Positions 23,401 to 36,091 of a stretch of DNA of 64,000 nucleotides are shown here, in pieces; position 1 is the stretch's first letter; the number at the start of each line of letters is the position of its first letter. This DNA comes from Albifimbria verrucaria (lineage: Eukaryota > Ascomycota > Sordariomycetes > Hypocreales > Stachybotryaceae). Both the position numbers and the translations under genes were made by a program. Where the stretch lies: assembly GCA_020081605.1 (NCBI GenBank), contig JAHREC010000009.1, forward strand, positions 5,394,001 to 5,458,000, in the 5' to 3' direction. The notes below the pieces were generated by a model. That model made no database searches, was not told the DNA's origin, and saw only the letters and a program-made list of their open reading frames with translations.

Positions 23401-26400
23401 GGTTTTCTTGGTCTCATCAGTGACGGGCAACCGAGCATCTGGCCAGACTATGGCAAATGGCCAATACTGGGTTGATAATATGATATCCCCAGTCAGATTC
23501 TCAGATGCTTTAAATTATCTTGCAGCAGTCGCTCCTAAGGCTGATGGATTAAAACCCATCTCCGATTTCGTGGAGGTTGGTCCGCACGGTGCTCTGAAGC
23601 GTGCTGTCACCGACACCCTTACGGCATCTGTCAATCAGAAAACCTGGAAATATGACTCCGTTCTCTCAAGGTTGGAGGCGCCTGTCAAGTCACTGTTGAC
23701 TTCAGTTGGACGTCTCTTTTCGCAGGGGTATCCTGTTTCTATTCCCGCGGCCAACCAACAAGATACGGCTGATCACTCAATTCCTTTCCTATCAGACACA
23801 CCTGCATATCCATTTGACCATTCTCAAAACTATTGGGCTGAATCTCGAATGAGCCGCAATTGGAGGCTCCGCGAAGCAGTTCCTGGGTGTCTCCTTGGAA
23901 TTAGAGTGAATGATTGGAACCCGCTAGAGCCTCGATGGCGCAAGACGCTCAGCGTGGAGGAGTTCCCTTGGATTGCCGACCACGTAGTTGGCGATAATAT
24001 GTACTTCCCGGCAACAGGCACCTTGGCTATGGCCTTGGAAGCAGTGAAACAGGCGGAAGAGGGGCTAAAAACCATCACTGGCTACCGAATCAAGGATGCT
24101 GTTCTCAAGAACCCGATTATCGTCCCAGCGGAAGGGAAAGCAGATGTAATTGTTCAGTTACATCGTATTCAACACGCCCATGCCAAGTCTTCGCCACGAT
24201 CTGAAGTTCGTATCTTCACTTGTAACGATGATTTTTGGAACGAAGCGTTCAAGGCGACCATCTATGCAGAGTATGAGGAGCCTACGACTGAGGTTGACGG
24301 TGGCAAAGAAGTCCGTCTGAATGCCGAACGTCTTCTGAGTGAATACAACCATGCAAAGGCTGTTTGTAAAGACAGTATTAGCTCCCAGGAATTCTATGCC
24401 TGGCATAAGGAGCAGGGCTTGAGCTATGGTGAATCATTCGCACTGGCCCAAGACTTGCACTGGAACGGGGCTGATCTCGGTGTGGCTACTGTCAATGTTG
24501 GGCCACCCACAGAGCCCTTCGACGGGTTGTTCCACCCGGCTGTGCTTGATGCTTCTTGCCAAATCTGCTTTATGGGACCTGCTGAGGGCATGTCAAAGAC
24601 TCTTCCCACTATCATTCCTCATAAGATCTCCAACGCCTGGGTTTCGGCCTCAGGATGGCAGTACCCTAATACCACCTGTATCAAGACAGCGACAAAATCT
24701 CGCTTCAAGAGCACCTCCTCAGGGATCGACTCGGAGTTCATCGTTGTTGCTGATAGTGGTGAGCTTCTATGCCATGTCGGACATCTTGAAATGCTACCGG
24801 CTCAAGGCAACGTCTCTGACGGGGAGGTCCGAGAGCGAAATTTGATACATGGTCTTGACTGGAGGCCACATTTGTCCCTATTGAGCCCCGAACAGCTTCA
24901 ACAATATTGTGATGTCAATTCTTTCCCAGATGACGAAACTGTTGCAGCGAATTATAACATTCGACTGAAGAAAGCTCTGTTGGCAATTATGAGGCAGAAC
25001 ATAGAGGAGATTCAAAAGACTGATTGGACAACGGCACCTTCTCATATGAAGAAATTCACTGCGTGGATAGAGCGAGAACTTTCAAGAAACCCTGTCGATG
25101 AAGCAGAGAATGCTTTAACTGGGCCTATCTTGCTAAAGGAGCTTAATGCTCTTCGTCATTTGCGGCCAGCCGCAAGGATGTTCATTGAGATTGCGCAAGA
25201 TCTGGTTTCTATCATACAAGGTAAGACGGACATCATTGCACTACTCTTTTCAACGCCTCTTGCCCAAGACCTATACGATATGCTGTTTGAGCGCATGGGT
25301 AAGTTGGAATCATATGTTCAACTACTAGCGCACCAAGACCCCAACCAAAAGATTCTTGAAGTAGGATCAGGCACTGGTGGCTTAACTAGCATTCTCATGT
25401 CTTACCTCCAAAATATCGAGAACCGGACTGGAGGCGTTGCTTTCTCGGAGTATGTTTACACAGATATCTCTACCGGCTTCTTCGAAAAGGCTCGCGAGCG
25501 GTTCGCAGAACATCAGGACCGTATGACGTTCAAACCTTTTGACCTTGAGAAAGAATCTACCTCCCAAGGTTTTTGGCCAATGGATACGATGTCATATTTG
25601 CTGGCAGTGTACTACACGCAACCAAAAACCTCAACAATACATTGCAGAACCTTCGTAAGCTGTTAAAACCAGGTGGAAAATTGGTTTTCCATGAGACAAC
25701 CGCTGAGGATAGTTTTATCATCAGTTTTGGCTTCGGCCCTATCTCCGGCTGGTGGCTTAGCGAAGAAGAATTCCGGACCTGGACACCTACGATCACCGTT
25801 CCTGAGTGGGACAGGGTGTTGAAGGAGAATGGATTTACTGGTAATGACCTGGTCATAAAAGATTATCAGGATAAGGACGCCCACTGGGCTAGTTTCATCA
25901 TCTCTACAGTTGAAGAGACCCCAAAATCAAGCCTGAAGACTCATCGAGAGTATTAACGGTGGTTGATGCGGCCTCGAATTACCAGAAGACGGTGGCATCG
26001 AATCTTCTGACTATTTTGAGCAACGAATTCGCCATGAAGGCTGAATCGTTGACTCTCGAAGAGCTAAACGGAACACAACTAGCATCTACAGATTACATCT
26101 GCTTCCTCACGGAAATGGAACAGCCACTACTTGCCAACCTAACGGAGACTAGTTTCAAAGCTCTTCAAAATGTCATTAGCCTCACAAAAAATCTCATCTG
26201 GGTGACATCAAATTCATCGCCGTTCACCGGCCTTAAAGATGGGTTTTTCAGAACAATTCGCTCTGAGAACCAGGATAAGCGCCTCATTACGCTTTCGCTA
26301 GACGACCAGGAAGAGAATAGTGCTGCCAAAAGATTGCAAAAGTCTTCACAGCAGCCTTCTCAGGCGCTTCAATAGACGATGAATACGTTGTTGAAGATGG

Positions 26401-28713
26401 GAGAATCCTGACACCCAGATTGCTTCAGCAGGTAGAGTTCAACCAGGATATGAGGTCCTCAGTTATCCCACAGCCCAAGTCCGAGCCTTGGCTTCCTGGT
26501 CCTCCTTTGAAAGTTGACATTAGCACTAGAGGCCAAATTGAAACGCTGCAGTACGTTGAAGATTCAACGTATTACGAGCCTCTAGGAGCTGAGGAGATCG
26601 AAATTGAAGCCAAATCGTGGGGTATCAACTTCCGGGACGTTTTCCTTGCCCTAGGACGATTGGATGAAACCGGGTTCGGCTCAGATTGTGCCGGAGTAGT
26701 AACGAGAGTTGGTTCGGCATGCACCAGCATCAAACCTGGTGACCGTGTTGTAATGGGTGTTGTTGGATGTATGCGCATGTATCCTCGTGGAGATCAGAAC
26801 GCAGTCTGCCAAATTCCAGACTCCATCTCTTTCGAAGAGGCATGTGGTATTTTGAACTCAGGAATTACCGCATGGCACTCTCTTGTCAATGTGGCACGAC
26901 TTCGAAAAGGCGACAAGATTCTGATCCATGCAGCATCTGGAACTACAGGCCAGCTGGCTGTTCAGATCGCTCAGATGCATGGAGCTGAGGTCTTCGCTAC
27001 AGTCGGCTACAACCATAAGAAAAAGCTTCTTATTGAGGAGTACGGAATCCCGGAGGATCACATATTTTACAGTCGTGATACGAGCTTTGCCCAAGGCCTA
27101 CTGCGAGTTACGAATGGATATGGAGTCGATGTTGTGCTGAACTCACTGGTTGGTGAAGGGCTATTAGCTTCTTGGGAGTGTGTGGCTCCTCATGGGCGAT
27201 TTATTGAGATTGGAAAGGCTGACATTAATGCCAACTCATCTCTGCCGATGGCTTTCTTTGCCAAGAACGTGAGCTTCTCGGGGTGGACCTCCGCTATGTA
27301 GCTCTGCATAACAAAGAGCTGGGCCGCGCACTCTTGCTCAAGGTCATGGAGTTGGCTGGAGAAGGAGCAATCTACTGTCCAAAGCCCCTACATGTATACG
27401 GTCTCGATAACTTACAAGATGGCTTTCGCTATCTACAAAGCGGCAAAACATGGGGCGTATAGTAGTAAAAGTTGACTCCCAAGTCACGATCGAGGTAAGT
27501 CAACACTTCGCCAAACGTATAGCTATGCACAGGTTAACTAAAGCCCATAGAAACATTTACTAAACAAGCGAGATTGGACCTTTCCCGAGGATGCTACCTA
27601 CCTAGTGGCTGGTGGCCTTGGTGGTCTCGGTCGGTCGATGCTCAAGTGGCTCGCCAGTAAAGGCGCCAAGAACCTCCTCGTTCCCTCCCGCTCTGGAGCG
27701 TCGTCCCAAGCAGCAGCTGAGGTACTAGAAACTCTTCGTGGTGAGGGCGTCAATGTCCAGACACCTAAATGTGACGTTTCATCCGCGGAATCACTAGCAG
27801 CTATTTTGCAGGAATGCAAATCCACAATGCCTCCAGTACGTGGATGCATTAATGCAGCCATGGTTTTGCAAGATTCGGTCTTTGAGAACATGACCCACGC
27901 ACAATGGCAGCGTACCCTTCAATCCAAGGTTGATTCCACGAAGAATCTTGACGACCATTTGGGCAACGATCTGGATTTCTTCATCTCGCTCGCATCCGCA
28001 GCAGGCATCATTGGAAACATTAGTCAGTCCAACTACGCCGCTGGTTGCACATTCCAAGATGCTGTCGCACGGCATCGCGTCGGCCGCGGCCAGAAGGCCA
28101 TTTCTATTGATTTGGGTCTGATGCGTACTATTGGTATTGTCGCTGAAAGTGAGACTCTGCACAAAAACTTTGAAGGATCAAAGAGTCTTGCTCAGATCGA
28201 AGAGGATGAGTTCCTTAACGTACTTGACATCTGTTGCAGACCTGAAGGGCTTTTGTCAGTGGAGAAGCAAAGAGTCAAATCTCTGTCGGCTTGATCACCC
28301 CCGCAGATTTACTTGCGACCGGTATGGAACCAGAAGAAATGTTGAATAGGCCATTGTTTGCCTACTTCAGTCGACTACGTGGCATTTCCTCCGCATCCGC
28401 CGATTCAGCGAACACCATTAACTTCGGAGCCCTCTTTCGTGCAACGGAGTCTGCCGAGGAACGGTCGGCCGTTGCCACAGAGGCTCTGGCAACAAAACTT
28501 GCTCGGTCCCTTTCTATGCAAGTACAAGATATTGACACTGATCAGCCGATTTACAGCTATGGTGTGGATTCGCTCGTTGCTGTGGAAATAAGGAACTGGA
28601 TCTCGAAAGAGTTTGCAGCTAACGTGCCTGTGTTCGAGATCACTGGAGGAAAGTCGGTCGCGGCAATCGGAGAATTCATAACCAGGACAAGTCAATTCAA
28701 GAAGGGGCAATAG
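20448..28713 (+). CDS. Highly reducing iterative polyketide synthase
   Basis: Type I HR-PKS. KS, about 20450-22030, has TACSSS, EAHGTGT and [10 protein letters not shown] (Cys-His-His). A linker with Asn-Gly repeats follows. AT, about 22660-23660, has GHSSGE. DH, 23940-24800, has [11 protein letters not shown] and [10 protein letters not shown]. The C-methyltransferase has LEVGSGTGG at 25360. ER, 26510-27470, has [11 protein letters not shown], 27590-28110, has GGLGGLGR and the Ser/Tyr pair. ACP has GVDSL at 28562. There is no thioesterase, reductase or condensation domain, so release needs a partner enzyme. Introns: 20619-20680, 20824-20882, 21152-21217, 21652-21703, 21861-21917, 22810-22862, 27495-27550. 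Frame breaks lie near 20695, 25570, 25932, 26338, 27281, 27446 and 28260. All catalytic residues are present, so I treat the gene as functional. Expected product: a reduced, possibly methyl-branched chain passed to the divergent oxoamine synthase. Confidence 0.95.
22215..22320 (+). repeat. 9-nt tandem repeat encoding an Asn-Gly linker
   Basis: About eleven imperfect copies of a 9-nt unit resembling ggtgtcaay run through here. Within the PKS they encode repeated Val/Ile-Asn-Gly triplets, flanked by more Asn/Gly/Ser-rich sequence to about 22420. The tract lies between the KS and AT domains and probably forms a flexible linker. Copy number may vary between strains because the unit is in frame. 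Confidence 0.85.
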
Positions 28714-29043
28714 ATTAATAGCTTTCCAGTCATTGATAATATGCAAAACAGATGCTTCCATTTCAAGAAGGCATCGTTGTTCCAGAATCAGGATAGGCAT
28801 CTTCATGTGTCTTTAATAATTACATCCATACGCTTTGTGCTCATCCATGATAAGTGAAGCTCTCATGTGCTATCAGGTAAAAGGATTATTGACTTATAAC
28901 TAAAGGTGAAATTCGCTTCGCTTTTACAAAAATCTGATGATCTGAACTTTGAATGATTAAAGACATTGGAGCAGTTTAAATGTAAAGTATGTCTATATAA
29001 ATTGTGCGCCATATTCGTTCCACGCATGGCATGTCCTATAGAG
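28714..29043. other. Intergenic between convergent genes
   Basis: About 330 bases between the PKS stop and the stop of the modin-like gene. No coding feature seen; it must carry both polyadenylation regions. Confidence 0.6.
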
Positions 29044-30796
29044 CTATCCAAAATATAATGTAACAGGAAGCTGATGATACATTTGATAATCAAACTCAAT
29101 CGACCATTCAAGAACAAAAACCTTTGTCAATGCTATTATAGCATGGGAATCCAGCCCATCCGCGCTGTTTTCCGAGGATCGTCTCCAGAATGACACTTCG
29201 TCCAGAGCTGAAATGTCCAAATTTCCAAGCATTGCCAACACAATGTCCGAGACAACACGAACAGCATCGCCGGAATTCCCTTTCCAGCCATGACGGCTGA
29301 CGCAGCCATATGGCCCATAGTATTGTGGACAAAATCTGGATCCCAGCCACGGTCATGTAAGACATGAGGCATTTCAACGACGGTTTTGATGAGTCGATCT
29401 GCGAGCTCAGCTCGATGCAAGTCCATGACCGGCTTTGCATATGCCACCAACACATCTCGCAATCCACGATGGATACTCCATGACAAGGCAGACCAGGGCA
29501 AGCAATCAAGCGCGTGCTTTAGAATCGATTCTTCCTGCGTTCCGATTGCCATTTTGACACTTAACCCTTTCTCCGTACTCGGAAGTTCAAGCACAAGGAT
29601 GTCCTCAGGCAATTCATCAACGGCACGTGCTGACATGAAATCGACCTCAAAGGCTTGGCCACCAAACATATTGTCTTCAAAAAGAGTCAGTGGTCACAAT
29701 AGCTACACTAATGATATACCATCTATGGTAGTGGGTGATTCGGGGAAGAATGAATGGACTCATTAAGACCAGGGTGAGGGAGAATAACCAGCCGAGGGTT
29801 CTGTACTCACATAAATGTCTTGCCCCATGCGCATTTTGAAATCCTTTGGGTGCATACTGCATCACATATGTGCCTGGAGACTTGCGCCCACAGAATGCAA
29901 TGTGTAAGCCTGATGCAGTTCCTTTGACGATACCGCAAACTATTTGGCAGCAACGGTCCACTCTTTGCGAAAAGCAACGAGGCAGTACTTCTGAGGTCCC
30001 GATAGAGTCATGGGGCACAAACTTGACGATGGCGTCTTTTCCTATCGGCCAGGTAATATCTACTCCGAAATTAGCCACTTTCATGGACGATTTGCGTCAA
30101 GTTCCGACATACACCATTGTCCACAGTAGGATGCAAAGCCTGCACGATAGCCGACGGCTTCACTGTATTTGAATACCGAGCGACCATTTGTGGTAACAAG
30201 CATTGTTATTAATGTTGCTCGGGACATTTTAGTGCATGCTGTGTCGTCATAGCATCGCACCAGCGGTTTCTGCTGGAGAAAGTTCCATCCAGTGCTGTCT
30301 CGGGCCATCGTAGCCGTATTTGTCTTGACAGGATATAACCCATCCTCATCAGCACCATCTGTATCCATCAACGGTGGGTTCAGAGTGGGCTGCTCGGAGT
30401 TGAACATGCCTGAAAGACAATTAGCCGTCGTATATACTCAACATAACTTGAAATGGGAAACCAGCATCCCCAATCCATACCTAAGATGATGCTCCATCCG
30501 GCAGAACCAGTAGGAGCGAGGGGAATACGTGTAATATAGAGTGTATTATATCCACAGAAACCCTCTGCGAGTCCTCTGGCCGTGATTGTAGGCCCTAGTG
30601 GTGGTGGCTTCGCTAGGACCCACCACGGGAAGCGTTTCTGTCGACGGAACCATATGCCCAAGTATCGAGAATTGCGTGTCGAGTGAAATGGATCCATCTT
30701 GCTGTTGATTTCTGAAGCTTGGGTCACAAGTCCTGCGAGACCGACAGTGGTGACAAGCAAGGACAGCCATGTCGCGACTTGGGATGCTTCATCCAT
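29044..30796 (-). CDS. Modin-like fungal membrane-anchored protein
   Basis: Fungal-specific protein resembling those annotated as modin, a name linked to heterokaryon-incompatibility modifiers; biochemical function unknown. The ATG at 30796 precedes an N-terminal hydrophobic helix (ATWLSLLVTTVGLAGLV), then DPFHSTRNSRYLGIW, a Trp/Pro-rich segment and GFCGYNTLYITRIPL. The C-terminal half includes MFGGQAFEVDFMSARAVDE and ends at 29044. Introns: 30410-30480 (clear) and about 29670-29813. Frame breaks fall near 30093 (C run), 29835 (here an extra rather than lost base fits), the acceptor near 29670, and 29275 (G run). The family name is recalled from annotations of similar proteins, so treat it as tentative. 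It is the first gene past the PKS, and nothing suggests a biosynthetic role. Confidence 0.6.
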
Positions 30797-33494
30797 TTTG
30801 CCGTTATGAAGATACTTCTTCTGCTGACCTAGGAAGTGCAATCTAGTAGCCACCCAAGGCAAAAATCTGCATTCAAAGCGAGTGAAAGTAGTAAATCTTA
30901 GTCTCCGACTTCTCTTGTCAACCGATTAGCATTACGCGTGAGACAATGTGGCGAAAATGTGATGGAGGATCAGAGTCTCGATAATTAAGCTTGAGTTCTC
31001 CTTCTGGAACGGTTGTCTAACTGTTTTCACGTAACCAGCAAAAGGTTGTCGACTATTCGGGAATACGTTGACTGAATGAGTGAGATTCCTGGGTTAGTTC
31101 TTGGGGCCATTCACCGCATTGTAGCCTCAAAACGACAGGGGCCTAACTTCCTAGCAACTCATCCGCCCCCGCGACCAGGATCTGCTTCCTGATAAGCTCG
31201 GTTGGCTAGTTCATGGATATTACATGGTTGGTATCCTGTAATGGCTTCAGCTCATGCATCACTCAGCCACAGCTGATACACATCGAAAGAGGAAGGTGGA
31301 AATTACCTGCTGTGGTGCAGCAGAGGACAATATTAGCAAGCAAATTTTTGACAGCATAGACTTCTGCCATCTCAACGCCACAATATCGTTGTAATGTTCT
31401 CCCTGAAAACTGTCTCCTAACACCTTTTCGATGAAAATGAATAAGGTCAGCAAGGGAGACGGGGTTTGAATCAGATGACTATATCTGCTTTAAAGAATGT
31501 CCTAACTCGGAACTACCAGGTAATTATCACGTGTAGTTATTCGGTGCATAATATGTTATTTCAAGGTCCAAAAGAAAATTAGTGCACCTCAAGAATGTTA
31601 TTAGTAAATACGCTGTGGAAGATACCAAGATGAAATGATCGAACGTACGACCTGCTCCTTACAACATTCTCTAGAACCATTGTGCGTCACGTTGCAGCAG
31701 TCATTATCAGTCGGTCAAGGAATGAGTAGCTATGCGATGAGTTACTGGGGCTACATTCTAGGCTTGAAGTTCAACAGAAGTATATGACAAGATTCTGTGA
31801 ATACATTGGGCGTTTTTTAAATCTTTGAGACATAGGAGTGCGTCAAGCTCTGGAAAGAAAGAGACATCATTATATTTGGGCTCTACAACATCATTTCTCA
31901 TATAAACAGAAGGATTCGAGACGCATTTTGGCTATTTACTCGACAAACCCACGTCGGAGGTTGGTCGTTCACAAAGTGGGCCAAAATGCAGTTAGCGGTA
32001 AATGCCCCAACACCAGGGCCCTTGAGTTACAGCCCCAGGACGATAAAGATGAGTGTAATCAGTGTAGATAGTGGCTAAGCCCTCTGTCTCAGTATGGATA
32101 GTCAATTGTTGTATTGCCCAGCGTGGCATCAGAGACGCGCTTCGGGTCAAATCTGCCTTTGGACTTCGCTATACTTCAGCCACAAGAGTGATCTAAAGAT
32201 GTAATCAAGAGATATCTCCAACAACATTCTACAAAACTCATCAAAGTAGCACGAATCCTCAAGCTGTTCCAAGATCAGAGCTATGACAATAAAACAGCCA
32301 CACAAAGCTCTGAATCCGATGCTCGTAGAAATTTTGGATTCGACTCGTGTCATATTCAAGTTAAAGAAGCAGCGACAAAACATTTTTACATTCATTGAAT
32401 GTACTGTTCGATTTTTTGCAATCTCAACATCCACGTTCTCTCACTATTTCTCACCGTTTTGCACTTGACCAACTTACATTCGTCCGCTAAGAGCCGTACC
32501 CTCACTTACGACCGTCGCGCTCTCTTCTGCCCAGCCCTCATACTAGTAATATGATCATTCGTAAAGAGTATCGTCGCATGTATCTTGTAGGCAGGGTAGT
32601 TTTCTTCTCATTTTGGGTGCAGCGGTCTAGGCGGGAGCCGGAGTATTTGTTAAGGACATGGCAATCATGCCAAATGGTGCTTGTGCGTGATCCGTAAGGC
32701 CCCCAAATTATTCACACTGCTCAGAACACTGAGCACGGTTTCCGCGTCATGTGACTTGCCGTATAACCAGCTAACCCCTATTTTCAGGGCAATTCTCAAT
32801 CGTTGTGCTGGGATCATGCCAGTTTATATCACTTGTGTAGATGGTGAGAACGCTAGTAGATGGGCGGCCAAGGGGCATTTAGCGCATTGAAATTTGGTGA
32901 GCCGGCGTCACTTTAGGCCCGGTTTCAAATTGAATTATGCCTCAGTTGCCGTACCTCTCGCTCATACTTCGTACTTCCCAACCCATGAAACAGTGCGCTG
33001 GGGTGGAAACAAAGCTCAAATTGGAGGGAATCTCTGGTACAGTGCATGCTTGGTAACTTGAATGGAAGATTCTTTTGTTCTGCCGCTTCCCCTGTCTAGC
33101 CAGGCACGTGGGCATCTCGCATTGACCCCGATGCATTTTACCCTTTCCAGGACTAACACCGATTTTTTCCAAAATCTCCCAAACAAGTGTCTTTAGTATT
33201 GACCACTAGTTTCCCCTGAAACAAGCCCTAACTTATAGCGTGACTCGAGGATCCTGTTCTGCCCAATCGCAGCCAGACGGCAGAAATCATTTGGCGGCTC
33301 TTTCTAAACGAGCATGGTTTCTTCCGTGGTAGATATGTGTTACCATGGTGGCGGAAGATCTGAGCTAGCTCAGCTAATATTATTAGAATTGATCCATTTT
33401 GCAGATCCGAGAGACCCATTATCGAGCATGGGTTGTTCTTTAATTCCAATGTTCCCCATTGCCCTGTTTCGTCCTGCAACTGCATGAATCCACG
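30797..33494. other. Gene-poor AT-rich stretch
   Basis: About 2.7 kb with no open frame that I recognise on either strand. It could include decayed sequence, but I found no repeat ends or transposase-like motifs. Confidence 0.5.
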
Positions 33495-35018
33495 ATGGGA
33501 CAACTCCCCAGCGGTGCAGTAGGCACAGCCGTGGGTGTGCTCATCTACTCCATCATCTGTCTGGCAGCGAGCTCTATGATGATATGGTTAACGTGGCATC
33601 ACCGGGAACGAGTCAGCTGTATGTGTTACTTACCCTCTGCAGGCTATGGGCCAGGACCAGTTGTTGACGTGCTACATGAATAGATGTGGCGTTTCTTGCC
33701 TATTTCACCCTTTTGAGCACCACCTGTTCGCTTGTTCAACAGATACATGGCCTTATAAGATGGCGAGAAGTTATCGAGGAACAATTTCGTTATATGAAGG
33801 TCCACGCCGGCAGTCCTGAATTGGTTATCTCCAATAGTTCGGTTGGAGTTGATCTTGTTTTGTATTACATTCGTAAGTAAACACACCCCTTAAGTCCATT
33901 CTCAATACCTTCTAATCAGTCAAAGAACTATACAGCTATAATGTCGAGGCTTTGTTGGTGACTTTCTGGTATGATAGGCCCTGTGGCAGGAGAGATCATT
34001 AAGTGCTGACACCTTCAGGGGCTGGGCATTAGTGCAGTCTGTTTATCATCTCACAAACAAACCGAAACTCAAATATCCTCTCAGGATGGTAAATCGAGCT
34101 GGTCTTGGCTTCTCAGTCTGCTTCCCTCTCATCACTGTCTCTGCGCTTCAGGCTGAGGTGGTACGATCGAATTATCGAGTTTTCATGCTCTTGGCTTCGT
34201 TGCCTTGTAAGTCTACAATTATCCAGCCCTTTCAAGTGAATTTCAATTGACAAGTTATAGTATTATGCACTATAGGCCTGGGAGCTTTGGCCTTGTTCTT
34301 AGTATTCGTACGATATGTTGATTCGCAGCGAAAATTCAAGCGACTCAATATCATGAACATTGATACATCTCATGGTAGTTCTAGAACTCAATCTTCTCAT
34401 AAACGCCGAAGCATGTACGATCAGTGGTTGATAATACGCTTCACCATTGCATTTGTCGTTATGGCGTAAGTATTTTAATCTGTGGAGATTTTCAGGTGCT
34501 TGCAACTAATGAGGTTCAGGGCGTTCGAGCTTGCTATCGTGTTGTTCTCCATGATATCGAGCAACAGAATTTCTGATGGCAATGAAAGATTAACGCCGGA
34601 TTTCTCAGCTGAGCGAGCCAGACGCACGTTTGTCCTTTACATGCCGGGTGTAACACCCTCACTCCTCTTATTCGTGGTCTTCGCAACCACTAAACAATGC
34701 ATCGAATACATGAAATCCTGCTTCATCACGAAGCATACTCCTGCTCCGACTGCAGCGTTGTCGATACCTAAAATAATAACAGGCGCCTCGAGTCCAACCA
34801 GCTCAACTCACAAAATTCTCAAGCCCGATAACTCTTACCACAGCATGTTGCATAATGATGGACATTCTTACGATAACATGCAAGCAACAGATTCCCTTGA
34901 GCTGCGCCAAATGAAACCACTCTCAGCAACCTCACAATCATACGGGGTTTTGAGTAATGGGAATACAGAACCTGGCTTCTTGAATCACCCAAGATTTCCA
35001 CAAACCCAAAATTCATAG
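33495..35018 (+). CDS. Seven-span fungal membrane protein, function unknown
   Basis: Multi-pass membrane protein built from six exons that splice in frame without any break: introns 33619-33683, 33873-33919, 33969-34019, 34207-34275 and 34466-34519. The ATG at 33495 begins MGQLPSGAVGTAVGVLIYSI, the first helix. Conserved-looking blocks are VSYVAFLAYFTLLS, SVGVDLVLYYI, TNKPKLKYPLRMVNRAG, YDQWLIIRFTIAF and FVLYMPGVTPSLLLFVVF. Loops between helices are short, and the tail of about 100 residues is Ser/Thr-rich and probably cytosolic. Topology resembles a GPCR-like receptor, but no signalling motif proves this. Similar proteins occur across ascomycetes with no assigned role. Its clean frame contrasts with most genes here. 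Confidence 0.8.
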
Positions 35019-36091
35019 ATCATGTTCATTACAAGTAGCTCAAAAATAATAATCACTTGGTGCAAATACGCTCTGCCCACTTGTCTTACAGAAGTCTTGC
35101 AAGAAGTTCATGGATCGCGTTAACAATAGAAGCTACCATATACCTTCGGTTTTCAAACTAAAATTACAGTGGATGTATAGTTATATCAACAGCTTGTCCT
35201 TTGGTATATGTGAATCCATGTGTTGAGTAGTGCATGTCTTTGCTTCCAGGCATTATACACAGGAAATGCCAGAATATGCTGCAGGATCGTTATGCATAAG
35301 TGATTTTGCGAAACTATAGTCAGAAGCTTAACAAGGGATGTTCTTGGCCCGATAATTCTGTCTTTTGCTAGCAATAAATAAAAATCTAAGACCTTGGATT
35401 CATATTTAGCCAATGACATTAACTATGAATTTTCTCTTGCCAAACTCCTACACCATATCCTTTTGTATGAATCAGCCATTTTACGTTTAACTATTTTCGA
35501 GAAGCGCATATAAATATATGACACTCAGAGTAATCTGAACAATCGCTTTCGTTACATTCTTACGGTCGCCTTGTATGAGTGAAGTTATTATCGACGAGGA
35601 TTTCTCTTAACTTTCATGAGCTCATTCGCGTCTAACAAAACGACTGATCTAACCACTGGCTCGGTGTGTTGTTTTTGAGTTAGCCTCATTTGTACAAAAG
35701 CTTGACACTGGGAATAATCCGATGTCAAATGCAAGGAGATATTTGAAAGGTTATTGATAGGTTTTGATATACCAACAACCTTGAAGCCTTACTTTAGAAA
35801 AGGCATTGGAATGCGGATGGTTACAGAATATTTACATGCATCTTCTCGTGAACTGAGTTTCCTTCACAAGTTGTAAACCATCCTAGCCATATTGTTTTCG
35901 AGGAACTATTACTTCATCACTTACCCGACCAATTCAACTCTTACTTTGACAAAGATAGTTTGTTCTAGTTTCTTTGCAATTAACACTATGCTCTTTTGCA
36001 ATGGGAAAGAAGTTATTTTAATCTTGGAAGTTTAAAGTCTAACATTTCAGTTTCTTCGTGTGTCTTATTAAATGTGGTTTGTTTATGTTAT
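35019..36091. other. Intergenic between convergent genes
   Basis: About 1.1 kb of AT-rich sequence between the seven-span gene (+) and the esterase (-). No gene recognised. Confidence 0.6.

Noticed and set aside
20448..28713. Calling the PKS a pseudogene because of seven frame breaks
   Set aside because: All catalytic motifs are intact and every break is a single base, mostly in a homopolymer, as in unrelated genes nearby. Assembly error is the simpler explanation.
17850..28713. Naming the cluster as fumonisin, AAL toxin or sphingofungin
   Set aside because: Only the PKS plus oxoamine synthase logic is shared. The accompanying genes of those clusters (FUM13/SphF-type reductase, aminotransferase or NRPS-like partners) are not seen, and I cannot run an identity search.
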